64,000 nt of DNA from CALLVY01 sp937899855 (GTDB taxonomy: Bacteria; Bacteroidota; Bacteroidia; Chitinophagales; Saprospiraceae). The notes beneath the pieces are model-generated. The model did no database searches. It was not told the DNA's origin and was given only the letters and a program-made list of their open reading frames with translations. Positions within the stretch are counted from its first letter, which is position 1. Every line of letters begins with the position of its first letter. The position numbers and the translations under genes were made by a program. Location of the stretch: positions 1-64,000 of the forward strand of contig JBCBQC010000002.1 in the NCBI GenBank assembly GCA_039820405.1, read 5' to 3'. Shown piece after piece: positions 1 through 7,970 of the stretch.

Positions 1-496
1 CTATAATCTCCTGAATTTGATATTGATCAATATCAACAATACCAGAATTTCTCTCAATGAATTTCTTTAGCTTTTCGTAACCTTCTGAACGTTTACCAGA
101 TTCATTTTTAACAATAAGCTTGATTAGGTTTACTAGGATTAACCACTCAAAGAAAATTGCCTCATGGTTCAATTCATTTTGCAAATCACCTATTTGGATT
201 AAGTTCTCAAGGTCATATTCATGCGAAGGAATTAACTGTGCATATGAATCATCAGCCCTATCTGACTTATCCTTTATAAATTTTGCAATCGCAGACTTTC
301 CTACTCCCTTTCTTCCTGTAAAAATAAATCTCTCGTGATACAGTTGTTCTAAGATCCCAAGATAGTCGTCGAAATAGGCCACTAGATTTTGTATACCATC
401 CTTATTTTCTCCTTCAGCCTCTGGTGCACCGAAATAAAAACCTCTAGTCGTAGCCAGATTCTCTTTATCTTTTCTAAAGTTATCAAGGATACCCAT
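1..496 (-). CDS. P-loop ATPase, N-terminal part (cut by window edge)
   Basis: An open frame runs from an ATG at 496 to the window edge with no stop, giving about 165 residues. A Walker A motif, GRKGVGKS, lies at about residues 61-68 after a hydrophobic strand (FIFT), and is followed by SAIAKFIKDK. This spacing resembles the Sll1717-type P-loop ATPases found in many bacteria, some near defence islands; that family match is inferred from the motif context only. No signal peptide or membrane segment is visible. The base composition is clearly more AT-rich than everything after 800, and codon use is AT-biased (many AAA, AAT, GAA, ATA), which suggests transfer from another genome. The Walker B and C-terminal domains lie outside the window, so the function cannot be settled. 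Confidence 0.75.
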   Translation of the reverse strand, partial: MGILDNFRKDKENLATTRGFYFGAPEAEGENKDGIQNLVAYFDDYLGILEQLYHERFIFTGRKGVGKSAIAKFIKDKSDRADDSYAQLIPSHEYDLENLIQIGDLQNELNHEAIFFEWLILVNLIKLIVKNESGKRSEGYEKLKKFIERNSGIVDIDQYQIQEII

Positions 497-792
497 CGAA
501 CTTAGCTTATCTTTTGAATAACAAAATTATACAATTGCCATTTTATAGTAATGGATGAAATTAATAAATCATATTCAACAAAACAAACGCCTATTCAAAT
601 TAGTGCTTGAAACAACCCTAAACTCATTATTCAAAAAGGTGAACGAAACAGCTCTATTCAATTGTTTATGCCATCAATTGAACCTGGCAGCAATTGTCCT
701 TTCCGGTCAGTATTAGTATTCGAAAAAGACAGATAAAAGGAATAGAAAATCCATCAGTCGGTAACAAAATGTGATTTGTGTCCTGACTCTCC
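497..792. other. AT-rich intergenic region, no gene seen
   Basis: This stretch of roughly 300 bases upstream of the ATPase gene shows no credible coding frame. It carries the CAATTG repeats described separately. The composition changes sharply to GC-rich at about 790, where the kinase gene begins, so this may be the edge of an acquired segment. Confidence 0.5.
657..696. repeat. three CAATTG palindromes at 16-bp spacing
   Basis: CAATTG occurs at 659-664, 675-680 and 691-696, an exact 16-bp period. The first two extend into an 8-bp inverted repeat (TTCAATTG at 657-664, CAATTGAA at 675-682). It lies about 160-200 bases upstream of the ATPase start and could be an operator for it. No known regulator motif was recognised. 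Confidence 0.4.
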
Positions 793-2682
793 TCAGTTCA
801 CCAAGTCCGGTAGGGTAAAATAAAAGGTACTCCCCTCCCCTTCTTCCGACTCCACCCAAATCTGACCTTCGTGCTGCTCGACGATCTTTTTACAAATCGC
901 CAAGCCCACGCCCGTCCCTTCCGACGCACTGCGCGACAAGCGCTGGAACACATCAAAAATCTTTTGGTGGTACTCCGCATTGATGCCCACCCCATTATCA
1001 CGCACCGCAAACAAATGCTCCTGCCCCCGCTGGTGATAATCAATCGTGACGGCGGGCTTCACCTTATCGTTGTACTTGATGGCATTGTTGAGCAGGTTCT
1101 GGAACAACTGCTGCATCTGCGCCGCATTGGAATGGACCACGGGCAAGGGGGGAACCGCCAAGTCGACGGCGCGCTCGCGGAGACTTTGGTCCAGGCTGGA
1201 TTTGACCGTATTGACCACCGCGTTTAAATCGACGGCCTCGCGCTGGCCCTCCCCCTGGTGGATGAGCCGGGAGTATTTGAGCAGGTCCTCCAGCAGGTGA
1301 TACATCCGGTTGACCCCCGTCACGATGTAGTCGATGTACTCCTGTCCCTCCCGATCAAACTGACCGTGGTAGCGCCGCTTGAGCAGCGTGGTAAACGAGC
1401 CGATGGACCGCAGGGGCTCCTTGAGGTCGTGCGAAGCCACGTAGGCAAACCGCTCCAGGGCTTCGTTGGAACGTTGCAATTGCTGATTCTTATTTTCCAG
1501 AATACCGTTCGTACGCGCTTGGGTCCGCAAACGATTGTACACCAGCGTCCCGATGATGCCCCCCGCTCCCAGGATACAAAGCATGATTAGAACGTACAGC
1601 CGGGTCAGCTGCTTCTCCTTTTGTAGCAATTCGTTTTCCTGCTGTAAGATCGCCGCGTTGTGCTTTTCTACATCGTAGCGGATCTGCGTCTCCACGATCG
1701 CCCGCTCGCGATTCTCCGCTACGATCTCCGCATTGAGCAAGCGACTTTTCCGCTCCAAATTAAAGGCCCGCTTGTATTCCCCCCGCAGCGCAAATGCCGC
1801 CGCTAGATTGATCTGCGCGTTCGCCTGCAACTGGGGAGCATCGATGTCCTTAGCCAACTGGATGGCGCGCTGCGATAGCTCGATACAGTGGGACAGGTTC
1901 CGTTTCTGGAGGACCATCGTCTTGGCCAAGTAGTTGAGGTTTTCGATGATCCCGTGACGGTGCCCCAGCCGCTGGTACTGCGCCAAGCTCCGTTCAAAAT
2001 AATCGACCGCCGGTTTGTAGGCCTGTTGGTCCAAGCTGAGCACCCCCAAGTTTTGCAGCACGAAAGCCCGCCCCTGATCATTCCCCAAACGCTCGGCAAT
2101 CCCGTAGGCCGTTTCGTAGTACTGGAGCGCCTGCTCGATGTCCTTACGCTTTTGGTAGACGTCGCCCAAGTTGTTGTAGGAATAAATCAAGCCCGTACTG
2201 TCGCCAATTTCCTCCCGCAACTGTAGCGATTGGCGGTAGTAACGCAGGGCGTTGTAGTATTTTTCCTGGTGGAAGTAAACGTTGCCGATGTTGTTGTAAG
2301 AACGGGCCAAACCCAGCGAATCGTCGAGGGCTTCACGGATTTCGAGGGCCTTAAAATAGTAATCCGCCGCTTGCCAATAATTGCCCTGATACCAGTACAG
2401 CATGCCCAGGGTGTGGCTGGCGTCGGCGATCCCCTTGCTGTAGGACAATTCACTCGCCAGGTGGAAAGATTGGCGAATGATTCGGAAAGCTTCTTTTTGG
2501 TTCTGATTTTTGAATCGCCAGGAGAGGTTGTTCAGACGATCTACCTTGGCGCTGTCGTCGGGCATCGTCGCCCATACTTGGAGCAGGGAGTCCAAGCGAC
2601 TGGCCGTATACCAATCCTCCGATTGGCCAGGACAGCAAACGACAAAACAGTAGAGTCCAACGAGCAGTAAGAAAGGACGCAT
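793..2682 (-). CDS. TPR-containing sensor histidine kinase
   Basis: Membrane sensor kinase of 629 residues. A signal peptide (about 1-20) precedes tetratricopeptide repeats from about residue 60 to 310, predicted to sit in the periplasm. A coiled coil and a single membrane helix (about 362-382) lead to a cytoplasmic kinase core. The H box is ASHDLKEPLRS with the phospho-accepting His near 418. The ATP-binding boxes NLLNNAIKYN, DNGVGI and GTGVGLAICKK all look intact. No receiver or DNA-binding domain is fused and no response regulator lies nearby, so it is an orphan kinase in this window. TPR-sensor kinases of this layout are common in Bacteroidota; the signal sensed is unknown. The start is an ATG directly before the signal peptide. 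Confidence 0.93.
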   Translation of the reverse strand: MRPFLLLVGLYCFVVCCPGQSEDWYTASRLDSLLQVWATMPDDSAKVDRLNNLSWRFKNQNQKEAFRIIRQSFHLASELSYSKGIADASHTLGMLYWYQGNYWQAADYYFKALEIREALDDSLGLARSYNNIGNVYFHQEKYYNALRYYRQSLQLREEIGDSTGLIYSYNNLGDVYQKRKDIEQALQYYETAYGIAERLGNDQGRAFVLQNLGVLSLDQQAYKPAVDYFERSLAQYQRLGHRHGIIENLNYLAKTMVLQKRNLSHCIELSQRAIQLAKDIDAPQLQANAQINLAAAFALRGEYKRAFNLERKSRLLNAEIVAENRERAIVETQIRYDVEKHNAAILQQENELLQKEKQLTRLYVLIMLCILGAGGIIGTLVYNRLRTQARTNGILENKNQQLQRSNEALERFAYVASHDLKEPLRSIGSFTTLLKRRYHGQFDREGQEYIDYIVTGVNRMYHLLEDLLKYSRLIHQGEGQREAVDLNAVVNTVKSSLDQSLRERAVDLAVPPLPVVHSNAAQMQQLFQNLLNNAIKYNDKVKPAVTIDYHQRGQEHLFAVRDNGVGINAEYHQKIFDVFQRLSRSASEGTGVGLAICKKIVEQHEGQIWVESEEGEGSTFYFTLPDLVN

Positions 2683-2889
2683 AACAATAGGGTTCTTCCA
2701 AGGGAAGGGTTTGTAGGAGGACCAGCTTTGGGGTCCTCTCGTCCCAAAGGGAACGAAACCTTGGAATTGACATTAAAAATTATTCAAATATCAGGCCGAA
2801 AATGAAAACGGGGGTATGGGGGGTATTTATCGCTCCATGTTTCTGCAAGGGTATCGCCAGCGAGGTAGAGGTGGAATACGGCCTTTTAC

Positions 2890-4182
2890 TCAGGTCGCGA
2901 CAATCGACCGCAGGGCTTTGACAAAACGATCCAGATCCGATCGGAGGGTGTATACGTTGGGACTTACGCGAATGCCGTGGATGTTTTCCCAGTCGATGGC
3001 TACGGTGTGGATAAAATGCTGGATCCATAGCTTTTGACTGATCTTTTTGGAATCCTGTCCGTCGATGGAAAAGAGGGCGATCGCACAATCCCATTCCGAC
3101 TGGCGGGGGCTGTGCAAACGGAAGCCGGGCAGGCTACGCGCAGCCTCAATCCAGTAATTTTTGAGCAAGCGCAGGCGGCTTTGCTTACGGGCGGTACCGA
3201 TGGCCTCGTGGAAATCAATGGCCGGGATGATGGCCTGTTCGACCGCGGAGGAGCGGGTTCCCTGGTGTTCAAATTTGCGGATGTTTGCCTCGTCCTGTTC
3301 GGGGGCGGCGAAGAGGGGGTACACCTTTTTGATCTTTTCGGGACGGACGTAGAGCAGGCCCGTACCAAAGGGCGCTCCCAGCCACTTGTGCAGGCTGGTA
3401 CCAAAATAATCGCAGGCCAAATCGGGAATCTGGTATTCCAGTTGGGCAAAAGAGTGCGCTCCATCCACCAGTACTTCGATGTCGCTCCCCTCGGCCAATT
3501 GGGCGATTCGGGCGACGGGAAGCACCTGTCCCGTCCAGTTGATGACGTGGGTGACGTGCAGCAATTTGGTTCGCGGACCGATGGCGGATTGGTATTGTTT
3601 GACAAAATAATCCCCATTTTCCTGGGGCAATTCAAAATCCAACCAGCGCAGTACGATGCCATCGCGACGGGCGCGTTGTTGCCAGGCGTGGATCATATTG
3701 GGGTAGCCCTGCTTGCTGAGTACGACCTCGTCACCCGCTTGGAGGGGGAGGCCAAAAATGATGGTTTCGAGAGATTCGGAGGCGTTGCGGGTAATGGCGA
3801 TCGAGTGGCTGGGGCAGCCCGCCAACTCGGCTAGCCGCTGACGCACTACGTTGCGCCGCCGGTCGAGGTGTCGCCACATGTAAAAAGAAGGTCCCTCGTT
3901 GCAGAGGCGGTTGTAGTGGGCTTGGGCCTCCTGCACCGCGCGGGCCTGGGGGCTTACGCCGCCATTGTTGAGATCGATGATGCTGTTGGAAACGGTGTAG
4001 GCCAGTCGAATTTGGCGCCAGAAGTCTTCGTCGTGGGCGCAGGATTCGGGGCTCATCCCGGCGCGCTCGTGCAACGCGGCTTCCAGCTGGCGAGCCAGGG
4101 CGGGTTGGAGAAAACTGGAAAAGGCAAAGGTTCCCGTAAATCTTCCAATTTGACCAAGAAATTTTCTGCGGTTGAGCGACAT
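2890..4182 (-). CDS. Tat-exported class V aminotransferase (PLP)
   Basis: Protein of 430 residues of the class V PLP aminotransferase fold, in the isopenicillin N epimerase / cysteine desulfurase superfamily. The N-terminus NRRKFLGQIG followed by a hydrophobic stretch is a twin-arginine signal, so it should be exported folded with its cofactor. The PLP-binding Lys is in GTSLHKWLG (about residue 266), and the conserved Asp that contacts the PLP ring is in VDGAHS (about 240). The substrate cannot be deduced: members act as desulfurases, epimerases or aminotransferases. It is transcribed divergently from the Omp28-like gene and stands alone, about 200 bp upstream of the kinase gene. Confidence 0.9.
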   Translation of the reverse strand: MSLNRRKFLGQIGRFTGTFAFSSFLQPALARQLEAALHERAGMSPESCAHDEDFWRQIRLAYTVSNSIIDLNNGGVSPQARAVQEAQAHYNRLCNEGPSFYMWRHLDRRRNVVRQRLAELAGCPSHSIAITRNASESLETIIFGLPLQAGDEVVLSKQGYPNMIHAWQQRARRDGIVLRWLDFELPQENGDYFVKQYQSAIGPRTKLLHVTHVINWTGQVLPVARIAQLAEGSDIEVLVDGAHSFAQLEYQIPDLACDYFGTSLHKWLGAPFGTGLLYVRPEKIKKVYPLFAAPEQDEANIRKFEHQGTRSSAVEQAIIPAIDFHEAIGTARKQSRLRLLKNYWIEAARSLPGFRLHSPRQSEWDCAIALFSIDGQDSKKISQKLWIQHFIHTVAIDWENIHGIRVSPNVYTLRSDLDRFVKALRSIVAT

Positions 4183-4447
4183 CCTATCAAGCGATTATTG
4201 CTTCTCTTCCTAAATATACCCATTGCCGCGCGGATTTCGCACTCCATTCCCCAAAATGATCCTTATTTCTCTCACTTTGTACCTTCCGGTCGTTCCACGA
4301 CCCACTTCCGAGCAATCAGGAACATTTGTCGACGAACAGACATTGCAATGGGGGAGTCCGCCAACCGCTTTGCCACTAAAGGTGTTAACTTTACGTGAAA
4401 ATCTACGTAAGATAGGCCATAAAACGCTACTCAAAACAACATTATCG

Positions 4448-5443
4448 ATGAAAAGAGCACTACTATTAGGATTCTTCTGCTGCCTACTGGCGCAAAACAG
4501 TCTCGACGCACAGGGCGTCAAGCGCTACGTTCTCCTCGAACATTTTACCAATACCCGCTGTGTCATTTGCTCCAGTCGGAACCCTCCGTTCTTCGCAATC
4601 CTCGACCAGTATCCCGACGTCCACCACATCGCTTATCACCCCCCAGTCCCCTACCCCAACTGCCTCATTTACGAGTCTAACCCCACGGAAAATGCGGACC
4701 GCGCCAATTATTACGACATCTTTGGAACGCCCCGCGTCTTCCTCAACGGTACGGCAACCGGCCCCGGTGCCCTCATCACCACCCAGGCCCTCGACGCCAC
4801 CCTCAGCGACACCAGCCCCCTGGGCATCGTCGTAAGCGAAACCGAAGGCAACGACCGCGAGGTCAACGTGGACATTCAAACCTATGGCCAAGCCCCCGGT
4901 GGCGACCTCAAGCTCTACGTCGCCATCCTCGAAAAACGCTACAATTACAACGCTCCCAACGGCGAATCGGTCCACCACAACGTTTTCCGCCAATTCCTCG
5001 CTAACGGCGTCGATTTTAGCCCCGCCGCCGATGGAGAAGGGGTACAACTGTCCTACAACTACACCCTCGACCCCAGCTGGACGGCCGAAGAGATTTACGT
5101 CATGGCTTACGTCCAGGACGATGCCACCCGCGAAATCATCAACTCCGGCAACCGCTTTGACGAAGGCATCACCACCTCCACCCAGGACAGCAAGGGCCAA
5201 ACGCTCGATTGGAGTGCCTCGCCCAACCCAGCCAACAACGAAATTTTCATCAATTTGGACAATGCCCAGGGGGAAAACACCGTCCTCCGCCTACAGGATG
5301 CGGTGGGTCGCCAGGTCTGGTTTGAACAAAGCCGGGCCCTCCGCTACAACCTTCCCGTCGAGGATTTTCCCTCCGGTGTCTACTTCCTACGCCTGGAACG
5401 CGGTGCACAGAGCAAGGTCATCAAATTGGTCATTCAGCACTAG
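4448..5443 (+). CDS. Omp28-like secreted protein with type IX sorting domain
   Basis: A longer upstream frame exists, but the ATG at 4448 starts a clean signal peptide (MKRALLLGFFCCLLAQ), so that start is chosen; the product is 331 residues. After cleavage, VLLEHFTNTRCVIC (Cys 38 and 41) resembles the thioredoxin-fold start of Omp28-related proteins, with a CXXC-type pair. The last 80 residues (SPNPANNEIFINL to SGVYFLRL and VIKLVIQH) form a type A C-terminal sorting domain, which directs the protein through the type IX secretion system to the cell surface. A partner secretion gene, porQ, is elsewhere in the window. Whether the CXXC pair is redox active is unknown. Confidence 0.88.
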   Translation: MKRALLLGFFCCLLAQNSLDAQGVKRYVLLEHFTNTRCVICSSRNPPFFAILDQYPDVHHIAYHPPVPYPNCLIYESNPTENADRANYYDIFGTPRVFLNGTATGPGALITTQALDATLSDTSPLGIVVSETEGNDREVNVDIQTYGQAPGGDLKLYVAILEKRYNYNAPNGESVHHNVFRQFLANGVDFSPAADGEGVQLSYNYTLDPSWTAEEIYVMAYVQDDATREIINSGNRFDEGITTSTQDSKGQTLDWSASPNPANNEIFINLDNAQGENTVLRLQDAVGRQVWFEQSRALRYNLPVEDFPSGVYFLRLERGAQSKVIKLVIQH

Positions 5444-5575
5444 GTGTCCCCCGTTTTCCTCGCCGGTTTTGGCAAACAAGTCAACCGTCACCACCTACCG
5501 CCGTGTCTTTGAACACGACGGGCCAGTACTTGTTGCTATGATAGCCGATGTTGGTCTCACCTAATTAGAAACGTT

Positions 5576-5956
5576 ATGTCTTACAACAAGCTGAGTCGCG
5601 AGGAAGAAAGAATCCTCGTCCACAAGGGTACCGAACGGCCCTTTAGCGGGGAATACAACCACTTCAAGCGGGACGGAATCTTCGTTTGCCGCCGCTGTGA
5701 TACCCCCCTTTACGATTCTAAGGACAAATTCGATTCGGGCTGCGGCTGGCCCAGCTTTGACGATGAAATCCCTGGTGCCGTCCGCCGCAAGACGGATGCG
5801 GATGGCCGCCGGACGGAAATTCTGTGCGACAATTGTGGGGGCCACCTCGGCCACGTCTTTGTCGGGGAGCGTTTTACGGCTAAAAATACCCGCCACTGTG
5901 TCAACTCGCTGTCGATGCGTTTTATCAAACGCGAGGACCTTGGCAGCGCCGAATAA
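5576..5956 (+). CDS. msrB: peptide-methionine (R)-S-oxide reductase MsrB
   Basis: MsrB of 126 residues reduces the R-epimer of methionine sulfoxide in oxidised proteins. The catalytic Cys is in TRHCVNS (about residue 108). Two zinc-binding CXXC pairs are present (CRRC at about 38-41 and CDNC at about 84-87), as is the family motif GCGWPSF. No signal peptide is seen, so it is cytoplasmic. The gene overlaps the 5' end of msrA, so the two are probably translated from one message, giving repair of both sulfoxide epimers. Confidence 0.96.
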   Translation: MSYNKLSREEERILVHKGTERPFSGEYNHFKRDGIFVCRRCDTPLYDSKDKFDSGCGWPSFDDEIPGAVRRKTDADGRRTEILCDNCGGHLGHVFVGERFTAKNTRHCVNSLSMRFIKREDLGSAE

Positions 5957-6461
5957 GGAGGCGCAAGCGACCTTTGCCCTCGGTTGCTTTTGGGGTAAGG
6001 AGTACCTTTTCCAGCAAGTACCCGGGGTACGATCGACGCGGGTGGGCTATACCGGTGGGCATACCGAAGCTCCCAGCTACCTGGAGGTTTGCTCCAAGCG
6101 CAGTGGCCACGCTGAGGCAGTGGAGATCCGCTACGACCCCGAGTGCATCAGCTACGCTGAGTTGCTCCGTATTTTCTTTGCAAACCACAATCCCACCAGC
6201 CGCGAACGCCAGGGGGCCGACCACGAGGGCAACTACCGTTCGGCCATCTTTACCCACGGTCCCGAGCAGGCCGTGGCGGCTCGGGCCCTCATCAAAAAAT
6301 TGCGGGCGGCGGGTTACGACATCGTCACCCAGGTGGCAGCACGGGGTCCTTTTTATGCCGCCGAAGCGCGCCACCAGGCTTACTGCCAACGCACCGGCAA
6401 CCTGCCACGCCCCAGGACTTACCCCATCGACTTTACCCACGAAAAATTATCGAACCATTGA
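5940..6461 (+). CDS. msrA: peptide-methionine (S)-S-oxide reductase MsrA
   Basis: MsrA reduces the S-epimer of methionine sulfoxide. The catalytic motif GCFWG places the active Cys at about residue 16 if translation begins at the TTG at 5940, giving 173 residues, a normal length. No ATG exists in frame between the msrB body and the motif; the nearest ones (5697 onward) would add an implausible tail read from inside msrB. The TTG lies 17 bases before the end of msrB, so initiation is probably coupled to msrB termination. The rest of the domain (YTGGHTEAPSY, GHAEAV, DHEGNYRSAIF) is intact. Confidence 0.92.
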   Translation: MAAPNKEAQATFALGCFWGKEYLFQQVPGVRSTRVGYTGGHTEAPSYLEVCSKRSGHAEAVEIRYDPECISYAELLRIFFANHNPTSRERQGADHEGNYRSAIFTHGPEQAVAARALIKKLRAAGYDIVTQVAARGPFYAAEARHQAYCQRTGNLPRPRTYPIDFTHEKLSNH

Positions 6462-6479
6462 TCAATAGCCAAACCCAAC

Positions 6480-7688
6480 ATGCGCACCAAAAAAGTAGAA
6501 TTTACCAATAAGAACGGCTACGCCCTAGCCGCCCGCCTGGAATTGCCCATCGACCAGCACCCCCACAACTTTGTCCTTTTTGCCCACGTTTTTACGGGCC
6601 ACAAAAACCTCAACGCGGTCAAATACATCAGTCGGGGCCTTACGATGAATGGCTTTGGCGTGCTCCGCTTTGACTTTACGGGGCTGGGCGAAAGCGAAGG
6701 TGAATTTGCCGAAACCACCTTTACCTCCAACGTGGAAGACCTGATGGCTGCCGCTCAGTACCTCGAAACGCAACACCGCGCTCCGGCCGTCATCGTCGGG
6801 CACTCGCTCGGTGGAGCCGCCGCCCTTTTTGCGGCCAGCCAACTGCGTTCGGTCAAGGCAGTAGCCACCATTGGTACCCCCTCCGAGCCCGAACACGTCA
6901 GCCACCTGCTTCGCGACAGCATCGAAGACATTGAGGCTCGGGGAATGGCCAAAGTCTCGATCGGCTCCAATGAGTTTATGATCAAAAAAGAGTTCCTCGA
7001 CGACCTGCGCAACCAGAACATGTTTAAAATCATCCGCCACCTGCGCAAGGCCCTACTCGTCCTCCATTCACCTCAGGATCGCATCGTCGAGATCGAAAAT
7101 GCCGCTCGCATCTACCACGCCGCCCATCACCCCAAAAGCTACGTCACCCTCGACGGGGCCGACCACATGCTCACCAACCGCAAGGATGCGACCTACGCCG
7201 GCGACCTGATCGGCTCCTGGGCCATGCGCTACCTGGACCTTCCCCAGAAGGAAAACCTCCGTACCAAAGAGCAGGTTGTGGTCCGGCTCGGCGAAGGCTT
7301 TACCACGGATATCAAGGCGGGCCAACATCCCCTCACGGCCGACGAACCCGAAACCGTAGGCGGCAGCAACCTCGGCCCTTCTCCCTACGAATACCTCTCG
7401 GCTTCCCTCGGTGCCTGTACGGCCATGACCCTACAGATGTACGCCCGTCGCAAAAAGTGGGACTTACAGGAAGTCACGGTCCATCTGAGTCACGATAAAA
7501 AGTACCTCACCGATTGCGAGGAATTTGAAAAACCCTCCTCCAAAGTCGATCATTTCTTGAGAATCATCCAATTAGAGGGAGATTTGACGCCGGAACAGAA
7601 AAATCGCTTGCTCGAAATTGCCAATAAATGCCCGGTACATCGTACCTTAATGGAGGAATCGCGGGTAGAAACTCGCCTGGCCGAATAA
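6480..7688 (+). CDS. alpha/beta hydrolase-OsmC fusion protein
   Basis: Two-domain protein of 402 residues. Residues 1-255 are an alpha/beta hydrolase with nucleophile elbow GHSLGG (Ser about 109), an acid in SPQDRIVE and a His in DGADHML. Residues 270-402 are an OsmC-like peroxiredoxin domain, with one Cys in SLGACTAM and the second in KCPVHRTL, the usual thiol pair for hydroperoxide reduction. The fusion is known in several bacterial groups; the hydrolase substrate is not established. The gene begins 18 bases after msrA, so msrB-msrA-osmC fusion form an oxidative-damage repair operon. It ends at a terminator-like hairpin at about 7911. Confidence 0.93.
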   Translation: MRTKKVEFTNKNGYALAARLELPIDQHPHNFVLFAHVFTGHKNLNAVKYISRGLTMNGFGVLRFDFTGLGESEGEFAETTFTSNVEDLMAAAQYLETQHRAPAVIVGHSLGGAAALFAASQLRSVKAVATIGTPSEPEHVSHLLRDSIEDIEARGMAKVSIGSNEFMIKKEFLDDLRNQNMFKIIRHLRKALLVLHSPQDRIVEIENAARIYHAAHHPKSYVTLDGADHMLTNRKDATYAGDLIGSWAMRYLDLPQKENLRTKEQVVVRLGEGFTTDIKAGQHPLTADEPETVGGSNLGPSPYEYLSASLGACTAMTLQMYARRKKWDLQEVTVHLSHDKKYLTDCEEFEKPSSKVDHFLRIIQLEGDLTPEQKNRLLEIANKCPVHRTLMEESRVETRLAE

Positions 7689-7868
7689 AGTGTCGATATA
7701 GCTTCTAGTGACCGTCCAGTGAATCGCGCCCGCTTTGGGAGGGGGCATCAGCCGAAAAACATTTCGGTACCCCACCCAACGAACGGGTGGCCGGGAAGGT
7801 CGCCAGCACCGAAAAGAAAGCAGCTTTGTAGTGTATTGTAGTTTTTACAAAGCCACCATTTGATACAG

Positions 7869-7885
7869 AATTACCTAAGGTAATT
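7869..7885. repeat. 7-bp inverted repeat AATTACC-TAA-GGTAATT
   Basis: Short perfect inverted repeat between the hydrolase-OsmC gene and the YceI gene, about 85 bases before the next start codon. It could be an operator half-site pair. No regulator can be named. Confidence 0.3.
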
Positions 7886-7910
7886 CCCATTTTCTAAAAC
7901 ATTGAGAATA

Positions 7911-7949
7911 AGCGGACGTGCTATCCCAGGATAGCCATGCCCGCTTTTT
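7911..7949 (+). terminator. terminator-like hairpin with T-run
   Basis: Imperfect stem AGCGGACGTGCTATCC / GGATAGCCATGCCCGCT, followed by TTTTT. It would end the msrB-msrA-hydrolase transcript. It sits only 22 bases upstream of the next ATG, so it might also act in the 5' leader of that gene. Confidence 0.55.
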
Positions 7950-7970
7950 GTCATGTAACAACCTCTCATT

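Noticed and set aside
4223..4447. extra 75 residues upstream of the Omp28-like protein
   Set aside because: They would bury the signal peptide inside the protein; the ATG at 4448 gives a proper secreted product.
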